The notes under the pieces were generated by a model. It was not told the origin of the DNA. It did not search any database and saw only the letters and a list, made by a program, of their open reading frames with translations. Below are positions 25,244 through 33,600 of a stretch of 64,000 nucleotides of DNA, one piece after another (the stretch's first letter is position 1; every line of letters begins with the position of its first letter). The position numbers and the translations under genes were made by a program. Origin of the DNA: Paenibacillus apiarius. GTDB lineage: Bacteria > Bacillota > Bacilli > Paenibacillales > Paenibacillaceae. The stretch is from contig NZ_JAFFHZ010000002.1 in the NCBI RefSeq assembly GCF_017052585.1, positions 186,001 to 250,000 of the forward strand, written 5' to 3'.

Positions 25244-25293
25244 AAAAGGGGCTGGCCCACCGTCATATTAATGACTTATGAGACAGCCTCCTT
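25244..25293 (-). terminator. Terminator at the end of the biosynthetic/export operon
   Basis: GGAGGCTGTCTCA ... TGACGGTGGGCCAGCCCC forms a long imperfect stem with an inner TCATTAATATGA palindrome, followed by TTTT on the minus strand. It is 33 bases after the permease stop at 25326. I see none inside 25326-51063. Confidence 0.75.
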
Positions 25294-25325
25294 AAGAGAT
25301 TCATGCCGAGCGCTAATCGAACCCC

Positions 25326-27698
25326 TTAGGTTCGTCCGGTCGGCACTGTATAAGACGCGCGTGAATAAAAACGTCTGGCGATAAAAAGCACGGCGTTATA
25401 GATGATCAAAATGATGGCCAGTACCAATGTAAAGGTATACGAGGTATAGACGAGAGGAATAAAATCATTGGTGCTGAGTGAAACCATTTTGAGAATATAA
25501 TTCACGACAAATAAGGCGAGCGGCGTAAACAAAATATAGGCGACAACCACAATAACGGTATATACATTCAACAGCATGCTCCCAATTTCGCGCTGTGTGT
25601 ATCCGAGCATATGGAGCAAGGCCATATTTCTTTTGTTTTCTTCCACCGTTATCAACGTGATGAGCCAAATCATGATAACCGCAATGACACAGCCTAACAT
25701 CTGATTCAATACGGCGCTCAACTGTGAAGAAGATGCCTGTTCCGTCATTTCCTTGCGCATGCTCTCGGTAGTAATCAATTTAAAGCTCCCGCCCAGCTGG
25801 GGATCGGGTTCAGACGAATTGGCGAACGTGCCGTTATAAATATCGGGTGAAATGCCGAGCGCGTTCGCCAACTGAGACTTATCCATATAGATGGCGGCCG
25901 GGTCTCCATTCGAGCAGAAGGCGGCTATCGGAATTGTAATTACCTTGTCGCCAATGAGAACCTGTACGGAAGCGCCTGCTTGCAAACCGAACAACTCAGC
26001 CTTGGAGGAATGCACAATGGCCCCTTCCTTCAGCTTGGAGTTAATCTCCTTCCCATTCCGATCCGCCAATGCAAGCCACTTGCCATCGCCGTCAAATGCA
26101 AGCACATTGACCTTTGCCCCTTCCCGCTTGCCGCTGCTTCCGTTCCAGAACAAACGCTTGTCTTTCAGCAAGTAATAATCGTTGCGCTGCTCATTGCGTT
26201 GAGCAAGCCCGGCTTCGGCGTATCGAAGATCGTATTGGTAATGAATTCCATTAAGACGGCGTTCGACAGCGTTGGTGCTCGACTGATTCAGGGATATGCC
26301 CATAATAAACAAGATCGATGAAAGACATACCGTAATCCCTAACAGAACGATCATTTTTATGCTTCTGGCGGACATTTGCAGTTTTACGCGCTGGATAAAA
26401 GGCAACCCGACCGTCAAGCGGCTTACCCATCTCGTCAGGAAGTTGACATGCTCGTTCTTCTGCCGTGCCAGCAGCATCGTAACCGCATCGTCGTTCATGA
26501 ACCGATACAGCATCCAATATGCGGCCGCGTTGAAGCAAATGACTATGGCAAGCACTCCCATCAACAAAGAATCGATACCAAGCGCCTTGGGAAATGAGGG
26601 CAGCACAAATTGGGATTGAAACTGTTGAATAAGCAAATCAGCGGCAAAATAAGCGGCAACCAAGCCAAGAACAACTCCGATTACGCATAGCAGCACATTG
26701 TTCAGGACATAGACGTTGATGAGTCGCGCGCGCGGATATCCCATGGCAATTAGGCAACCCCAGGCTTTTTGCTGCAGCCGCAGGCGGCGATTCAGAAAAA
26801 TAAGAAATACGCCCGTACATAACAGCGTCAGCGTAATCAAAAATATCGTCGACATTCCGGAGTTGGACGTGATGCCTCGAATGAGCTCCGCCGCTTCGGG
26901 ATTATCTTGGATGGGGAGAAAGAAAGCAAACCGGGCATCTTCAGTCATTTTGCGCACAACATCCTCATGCTGCGCTCCATCTTGGAACCGGCCGCTGTAA
27001 TAATGGGACTCGTCGCCGCCCGTCATCGCATACTGTTCAGCGCTCGCAATCACATGGAAGGGGCGTTCCCCGTCAGCCGTGTATTGGCGAATCTGATCGG
27101 GCAATATGACTCGCCCTGCAATCTCATATGCTTGCCCCCCAATCGTCAACTCGTCCCCGAGCTTCAATATTCGCGCGCCGGCCGCATTCGATGTAATGGC
27201 AATTTCCCGGTTGTTCGCAGGCAGCCTTCCTTCGGCAACATACATCTGATTGACAGTTCGCTTGCCAAAATCCCCAATCCACCGGTATAGGACCCCTTCT
27301 TCCTTGGTCTCTTTGTATTTTACCTCCTCGTACTGGAACTGATATTCGCTGCTCAATCGGGAGACAGCGTCTGTTTCTTCGTCGGTCAGCTTCAGCTTGT
27401 AGGTTTGCAGCAGATTTTCAAAACCCAGCTGTTCAAGCTCGCGATTGGAAATAGATGCTCTCTCTATAATTTGCCGCTGTTGGTCTTTGTTGATAACAAC
27501 GGCCATGTTGGGCCGGAATGCAAAATGCTCCTGCCGTTGCGTCTCCGCAAAGCGCTTGTATTCCGCACTCATTCCATCCGAAGCATATCTGATGAAGAAA
27601 AAGATAAAGGAGGTGGCCGCAATCAGGAGCAGCATAAGCGCTACCTGCAGCCGATTCTTCAACATGTCCCGCCCTACAAATTTCAATACGTTTTTCAT
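25326..27698 (-). CDS. ABC transporter permease with two FtsX-type domains
   Basis: About 790 residues from ATG 27698 (MKNVLKFVGRDMLKNRLQVA), the start with an AAGGG site. One helix at the N-terminus precedes a roughly 250-residue extracytoplasmic domain. Then come three helices with the cytoplasmic loop LNRRLRLQQKAWGCLIAMGY, a second large external part, and a second FtsX block with TLITVEENKRNMALLHMLGY. This is the MacB/YknZ-like layout (4+4 helices). It overlaps nothing but follows its ATPase by 25 bases. As the last gene of the NRPS-PKS operon it probably exports or detoxifies the product. Confidence 0.88.
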   Translation of the reverse strand: MKNVLKFVGRDMLKNRLQVALMLLLIAATSFIFFFIRYASDGMSAEYKRFAETQRQEHFAFRPNMAVVINKDQQRQIIERASISNRELEQLGFENLLQTYKLKLTDEETDAVSRLSSEYQFQYEEVKYKETKEEGVLYRWIGDFGKRTVNQMYVAEGRLPANNREIAITSNAAGARILKLGDELTIGGQAYEIAGRVILPDQIRQYTADGERPFHVIASAEQYAMTGGDESHYYSGRFQDGAQHEDVVRKMTEDARFAFFLPIQDNPEAAELIRGITSNSGMSTIFLITLTLLCTGVFLIFLNRRLRLQQKAWGCLIAMGYPRARLINVYVLNNVLLCVIGVVLGLVAAYFAADLLIQQFQSQFVLPSFPKALGIDSLLMGVLAIVICFNAAAYWMLYRFMNDDAVTMLLARQKNEHVNFLTRWVSRLTVGLPFIQRVKLQMSARSIKMIVLLGITVCLSSILFIMGISLNQSSTNAVERRLNGIHYQYDLRYAEAGLAQRNEQRNDYYLLKDKRLFWNGSSGKREGAKVNVLAFDGDGKWLALADRNGKEINSKLKEGAIVHSSKAELFGLQAGASVQVLIGDKVITIPIAAFCSNGDPAAIYMDKSQLANALGISPDIYNGTFANSSEPDPQLGGSFKLITTESMRKEMTEQASSSQLSAVLNQMLGCVIAVIMIWLITLITVEENKRNMALLHMLGYTQREIGSMLLNVYTVIVVVAYILFTPLALFVVNYILKMVSLSTNDFIPLVYTSYTFTLVLAIILIIYNAVLFIARRFYSRASYTVPTGRT

Positions 27699-27723
27699 GA
27701 CAACACATCCCTTAGCAAAGACG

Positions 27724-28428
27724 TTATCCCCAACTGATTTCCTCGGCCGTAAGCGGATGGTCATTCATAATCTGATCAACCAGGCGGCCACTATTCAGCT
27801 TGATAATGTGCCGGGCCATTTTTGCGATTCCGACATGGTGCGTGACAAACACAATCGTAAGGCCGTATTTCCGCTGCAGATTCTGCAAGCAGTTCAGCAC
27901 TTGCTTCCCGTTCACTTCATCCAATGCGCCGGTTGCCTCGTCGCAAAACAATATGTCGGGCTTCTTAATCAGCGCTCTGGCAATGGCCACCCGCTGCTGC
28001 TGGCCTCCGGACAATTCATATGGAAACCGCTGTTTCAGGTGATCGATATTCAGTTCCCTGGTGATATGATCCAAATCAAGGCTGTCGGAATTCAAATACT
28101 TCCCAATTTCGATATTTTCCTGAACCGTCAAGTTGGGAATCAAGTGGTATTGTTGAAAAATATAACCGGTATGCTTGCGGCGAAATTCAACCAGCTGCTT
28201 GTCTTTGTAACGGGTAATATTTTCTTTTGCAAAGTAGATTTCACCCGCATCCGCCCGCTCCAAGCCGGAAATAACGTTAAGCAATGTCGATTTGCCTGAG
28301 CCGCTCGGCCCGAGCAGAGCCACAAAGTCATTTTTCTTGATTTGCAGCGTAATCCGATTCAATGCATATACTTGACTTTCCTTTTCGCCATACGTTTTGC
28401 TTACATCATTGACTGTAATCAAATCCAT
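27724..28428 (-). CDS. ABC transporter ATP-binding protein (MacB/LolD type)
   Basis: About 234 residues from ATG 28428 (GGGAGGTGACGAG upstream). Walker A LLGPSGSGKSTLLNVISGLE, Q-loop YIFQQYHLIPNLTVQENI, signature LSGGQQQRVAIARALIKKPD, Walker B DILFCDEATGALDE and the H-loop VFVTHHVG are complete. The DEATGALDE form and pairing with an FtsX-type permease are those of MacB/LolD/YknY ATPases. It drives the permease encoded next and is the sixth-to-last step of the same transcription unit as the megasynthases. Confidence 0.92.
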   Translation of the reverse strand: MDLITVNDVSKTYGEKESQVYALNRITLQIKKNDFVALLGPSGSGKSTLLNVISGLERADAGEIYFAKENITRYKDKQLVEFRRKHTGYIFQQYHLIPNLTVQENIEIGKYLNSDSLDLDHITRELNIDHLKQRFPYELSGGQQQRVAIARALIKKPDILFCDEATGALDEVNGKQVLNCLQNLQRKYGLTIVFVTHHVGIAKMARHIIKLNSGRLVDQIMNDHPLTAEEISWG

Positions 28429-28526
28429 CTCGTCACCTCCCTTCAAAGCCGTCTACTCTCGCGTGCTTCACCTTGCTATCTGTCAAGTGAAGGACCATTT
28501 CCATGCCGGACCGCCTCTCCCTGACC

Positions 28527-29777
28527 TCATTTCCCCGTATTCAGAGAATGGGATGCCCCTTGACCCGTTCTTCTCCGCTTCACATGAATCGACAAGTATA
28601 TCGCACTGAATATAAGGCTAAAGCCAAGCAAGCATATCCCCGCTAATAAATACGTTGTGTTAATCCCTAACCAAGCTACGCCTGCTCCGCCAAAGAGGGG
28701 TCCCAAAATATAGGTCAGCGCCATTACCGTACTGAATTTATTCGTCATTCCGCCGGATGAATCCATCTGATTGAGCTTTTTTAAGTAGAAGGAAAAGCCG
28801 ATCTGCCAGCATACGCCTCCGGCGAAAAACAGGACGAGAAACCAAAGCACGCCAATTTGCCGGTTCATGGCCCAGGTCACAATTAAAAAAACGGCCGACA
28901 GACCAAGCGAGGAAAATGTGAGCGCCTTAAAGGGAGCCGTGTTGTTGTACGATTCGGACCCGATGCGAATCAATAAGGTGCCCAAGCCCGCGGCAGCCAT
29001 CACAAAAGCAACGATCGCCGCATTATTCCATAGAAAAATGTCCCGGAACAGCACAACCAATTGCGAATCGCCGACCGTCACGAAGAAAGACATCGATGCA
29101 AGTATGATTAATCCTACCGTCAGATAGGCGCCCGCAGTCGAATCTATAGCCGCATTAGTTTTCACATCATCCGCTGTATCATGGGCAGCTTCGTGACTGT
29201 ATGGCCCTCCCGCCTCTTTATGTCCGAACAGGTACACTATAGGCACAGCCGCAATGACGTAAATAATCGCGGCTAACCACACCGTGACCTGCGGCTGCCA
29301 TATCATGACGCTTAGTCCAGCCGCCAGAGGTCCAGCACATTTGATGATCGCCGCCAAGCGTTCAAACCTGTTATCGATGGCGGCATATTGCTGGGAGGAG
29401 CACACTCTTTGCAGCAGCGCATTTTGTCCGTTGACGAAAGTCCCGATGAACAAGCCTTTGAGGAGTATCAACAGAATTGCAATCGCAAAAGACTGATTGA
29501 ACAGATGGAGCGCCATAATCACTCCGCTTGATGCGGCGGACGTCATCATGACAAGCTCGTTGCGCTGCCGTATGCGGCCGGTGCCCAGTGCGGTCGCCAA
29601 GGCCATGGATCCTGAAAAGCTCATGACCAGAACGCCAATCTGCACTGGCGTAGAGGCATAGTGGAAGCCCCAGTAATTGAGCATGGACACGAGATCGACC
29701 CAGACCGCCACATTATAGACAACCGCCGACCAGAAGAGGATGCGGATCGCCATCAATTTTTCGTCCTTTTTTCCCAT
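28527..29777 (-). CDS. MFS transporter in the biosynthetic operon
   Basis: About 416 residues from ATG 29777 (GAGGAG 10 bases upstream; GTG 29786 is too close). It has 12 predicted helices, including VVYNVAVWVDLVSMLNYWGF in the first, LLILLKGLFIGTFVNGQNAL in the fourth and a charged central loop of about 30 residues. VNGQNALLQRV and DNRFERLAAIIKCAGP resemble the MFS_3/enterobactin-exporter-like group. It sits between the methyltransferase and the ABC exporter genes, so export of the operon's product or an intermediate is likely. The ligand is unknown. Confidence 0.85.
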   Translation of the reverse strand: MGKKDEKLMAIRILFWSAVVYNVAVWVDLVSMLNYWGFHYASTPVQIGVLVMSFSGSMALATALGTGRIRQRNELVMMTSAASSGVIMALHLFNQSFAIAILLILLKGLFIGTFVNGQNALLQRVCSSQQYAAIDNRFERLAAIIKCAGPLAAGLSVMIWQPQVTVWLAAIIYVIAAVPIVYLFGHKEAGGPYSHEAAHDTADDVKTNAAIDSTAGAYLTVGLIILASMSFFVTVGDSQLVVLFRDIFLWNNAAIVAFVMAAAGLGTLLIRIGSESYNNTAPFKALTFSSLGLSAVFLIVTWAMNRQIGVLWFLVLFFAGGVCWQIGFSFYLKKLNQMDSSGGMTNKFSTVMALTYILGPLFGGAGVAWLGINTTYLLAGICLLGFSLIFSAIYLSIHVKRRRTGQGASHSLNTGK

Positions 29778-29795
29778 TAGAGGCACGCTCCTCTT

Positions 29796-30605
29796 CTATG
29801 AATTGGGTTTGGATCCGCAGACCGCCATCATAATCAATAATGCATATGGATGGGCAGTGTCCAAGAATGCGGCCACGCCTTTTTCCACCGCAGCCACCTC
29901 TTCCTCCGTAACGAAGCCGTTGTCAACCATCGTTCTCATTTCATCGGCGTCCACTTGGGGCAGGAAGGAGCGGATGCCGATTTCGTCGCTGTGCGCGGCT
30001 ATCAGCTTCAAATCAAGATCGGCGTAGCCGTTTGACTGGAGCAGATGCCACAGCTGGCGTCCAATAAACCGGTTGCCTCCTTGCGATGATTGTTCCTTGG
30101 CATGCTGATTCAGTATATATTGAAGTTCCGGTATGACGGGATCGATAATGCCCCAAATGGCATCATCCACATCCAGAACGATTAGCTTTCCGCCCGGTTT
30201 TAGCAAATCGAGGATATTGCGGGCCGCTAATTCGGGATCGGGCAAATGCTGAAAGACTAGCCTTGCGATCGCAACGTCGAATTGCCCAAGCGGCAGACGG
30301 TGATCCAAAATATCGCCCTCCATGACGGTGACGCGGTCTTTCCCCTCAGGAGCCATATTGTGTTGCGCGTATTGGACATAATACGGCTCAATCTCGATGG
30401 ATGTGATGCGGCTGGCAGGATATTTGTGCAGGAGACGCTCCGTTATATACCCGGGTCCGCTGCCCACTTCCAAGATGGAATGGCCGTCCTTTATGCCGAA
30501 CTGCTCCAGCACCTGCTCTTCCTTTGACCAACTGATATCCATTTGCCCCTTCATCCGTTCGATTAAACGCTTCATTTTCCATTCATCCATCATCAGCTTA
30601 TTCAT
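29796..30605 (-). CDS. SAM-dependent methyltransferase (class I)
   Basis: About 269 residues from ATG 30605 (GAGGTGG 7 bases upstream); the open frame continues upstream but would enter the NRPS stop region. Motif I is ILEVGSGPGYITERLLHKYP, with the acidic post-I residue in ITSIEIEPYYVQYAQHNM, motif post-II in FDVAIARLVFQHLPD and motif III in LLKPGGKLIVLDVDDAIWG. It starts 15 bases after the reductase-ending NRPS and is surely co-transcribed. A tailoring O- or C-methylation of the product is likely; the NRPS has its own N-methyltransferase domain, so this one acts elsewhere. Confidence 0.9.
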   Translation of the reverse strand: MNKLMMDEWKMKRLIERMKGQMDISWSKEEQVLEQFGIKDGHSILEVGSGPGYITERLLHKYPASRITSIEIEPYYVQYAQHNMAPEGKDRVTVMEGDILDHRLPLGQFDVAIARLVFQHLPDPELAARNILDLLKPGGKLIVLDVDDAIWGIIDPVIPELQYILNQHAKEQSSQGGNRFIGRQLWHLLQSNGYADLDLKLIAAHSDEIGIRSFLPQVDADEMRTMVDNGFVTEEEVAAVEKGVAAFLDTAHPYALLIMMAVCGSKPNS

Positions 30606-30619
30606 ATACATCCACCTCT

Positions 30620-33600
30620 TTATAGGGTAATAGATTCGAAATAACCGCTGGCGACAAAATAGTTGATATAGGTTGTCAATCTGTCCGCATCCATCTGCGG
30701 GCAATCTATGTTTCTATTTTTCAGGAAGGCAAACGTTTTGTCCGCATTGAATACAGGCGCTTCTGTCTCGATCATGGAAAGCTCCTCGATGAACGGCACC
30801 AGAGAAATATCCATTGCATCCGGAGTGCCGGTCTCCAATAGTTGCGACACGCGTGTTTTCCAGATATCCCAAGGCAGCTGTTCAAATGAGTATCCAAGCT
30901 TCGCCAAAATATGGATAATCTCCTTGAACGAGCAATCGTGATCATTCATTACGTGGAAGGTTTGGTTCCCATACTGGGAATCGGATGCCAGTTGGACAAT
31001 GATGCTGCCGGCAAAGTCAGCCGGAATCAGATTGAACCGGAAATCAATATCCGGAAACACCCCCAGCTGCAGGCAGAAGCGGACGATTTTCCAGAAGAAG
31101 TCGCTATCCTGGCACACCCCGGTGCGGCTGTCCCCCGATATTCTGCCAAGACGGTACATATTGATAGAAAGCCCGCGCCTTCTTCCTTCCATCATCAATC
31201 CTTCCGCTACCCATTTGCTTTGCGTATAGCCCAATTTTAATGTTTCGAAGCAGACGGGGGCATCATCCTCTAGAATGATTCGCTTCTTTTTGGCATCTTC
31301 TTCCGAGAACACATATAAAGTGGAAATATAGTGAACCGGCTTCAAGCTGCCTGCCGCAGCCAATCTCAAGATCGCTTCGCTCCCCTTGACATTGGCCGCT
31401 TCCAATGACGAATAGGGCTGGGCGAAATTCACTGTGGCTCCGTTGTGGTAGATTGATGTAATTTGCTTTGTCAAAAAGCTGTAGGTCGCCTCATCCAACC
31501 CAAGCCGTTCGGCAGCCAAATCTCCGGTAACGACCGCTATTCGGTGAATCAGGTCATCTTTCCACAGCAAATATTTCTTCATTCCGCTTATGACCTTGCG
31601 CATTCCCGCCACTTGGTCATCGGCGCGCACAAGGCAATATACTTGCGTATCCGGTTTTTGCAAAAGCTCGTGCAGCAAGAAGGCCCCAAAGAATCCCGTA
31701 CCTCCAGTCAGCAGCACGGACTGGCTGCATCCCGCCTGCGGCGCCAGTGGGACGCCCGCTCCCTGAATCGCGGGGTCCAGCACGACTTTGCTCGCCAAAT
31801 CAAGCCGGGCTCCGGGCTCTTCTTGCGCTATCGCTTTGTCTATTTGCCGGGCGATGCTTCTGAGCGTCGGTTCCAGCATCAATTGCATTAACGGGATATG
31901 CACCTGGAACTGTTTCTTAATTTGGAACATCATTTGACTGATCAGCAGCGAGTGGCCGCCGATCTCGAAGAAATTATCATCCATTCCGACCTGATCCGCA
32001 TCCAGTAAACTCAACCACATGCCGCGCAGCGCTTGTTCCGTAGCTGAAAGCGGAAGCTGGGCTTGCTCCGACGCTGAGCCCTCTAATGTTTTGCCGGGTC
32101 TGAGCTCGCGTAATTTCCCGCGTTCAATCTTGCCGTTAGCCGTCAACGGGAATTGTTCCAGAACCACAAATTGTGCGGGAATCATATAATCCGGGAGCCT
32201 TTTTTGGATATCATGACGAATGATGGCTACGAGCTTTTTTTCCACCTCCTGCTGCAATGGAACGCTTGACATTCGCTGGGCCGCCTTTGTCGCATCGAAA
32301 TGGGGAAACGGAACTAGCTTATTTTCGCCGAGGGGCGTAAAGACGGCGTCCAGACAGCCCTCGCGCACCGTCTCTGACAGCACCATCTCCACATTATGGC
32401 TCTGTCCGCCCCACTGAACCATTGCCGCTGGATCTACTCCCTGCGGATCATCCCCTTTCTGCTTGCGGTAGTCAGCAAGTTTGTGCATAGGATTTGCTTG
32501 ACGGCACCAGCGCAGGAAGCTCCACTCTTCCGCAACGCGGGCGTTCGGGATTCCTTTGATGAGGAAGCATGCAGCCGGATGCTTTTTGCAAAGATAGCCC
32601 TCCTGCAGCCATGTCTCGACTTCAGAGCTCCAGTCGTAACTCGCTTCCGGTTCCCATATCGCCTTGTCGCCGACATGCAGCACCGCATCGTAGCGGAATT
32701 TGCTCATCTCGTTGTGATAGGTTCCCTTTTTATAAAGCATTTCTACCGCTTTTATGTCAGGCAGCCGTTGCCGCAATTCAAGGAAATAGCCGCTATCCAG
32801 CATCAGCTCGCCATGTTGTTTCATTTTGCGCTGCACCAAACGGTTGAACTCCGGCAGTGGAGTCTCATCGCCGGCCCCCTTCAGCACAACGGAGGAATGA
32901 AACGCCTCCCTGAACATGAAGCCGCAAATGTCGCCCATAAAAATGCATCCGCCCTGCTTCACTCTGCCTGCACTATGTTCCAGCACTGTATGCAGATAGG
33001 TTACATCCGGGAAGTACTGCACCACCGAATTCATAATGATCATATCGACCTGTTCCAGGTCGGGAAGCTCGTGGGCGTTGCATTTGTAGAGCTTCACCTT
33101 TTCCCGCGCATCTCCCAACACGCGCAAATGTGTTTCCACATATTCGATTGCCTTTTCGGATAAATCGGTGCCGACGTAGGATTCGCAAAACGGAGCGACC
33201 CGGAATAGCAGCAGTCCGGTGCCGCAGCCGATTTCCAGTACCCGCTTAGGCTTGTATTTCAAAATCCTTTTAACCGTTTCATTCGCCCATTCTTCCATTT
33301 GGATCGCAGGTATGGGCTGACCTGTAAACGAGTCGTTCCAACCGACGATATGAAACGTTTTGTCGTCATGCTCATTTTCCTTGGTATAGTAACTGTCAAA
33401 AACCGTTTCCCATCTGTCGACCAGCTCCTGTTTCGTCTGCATCAATGAACCGATCTCAAGCAGCCGGTTTTTTTGCGGGATCAGATAGCAAGTAATTTTC
33501 GGATCTCCATAGTCGTTCTGCTCGACTACCGCTACATTCTGGGAGACGAGTTCGTGCTCGCCGACCGCTCCCTCGATTTCTCCGAGCTCGATGCGGAAGC

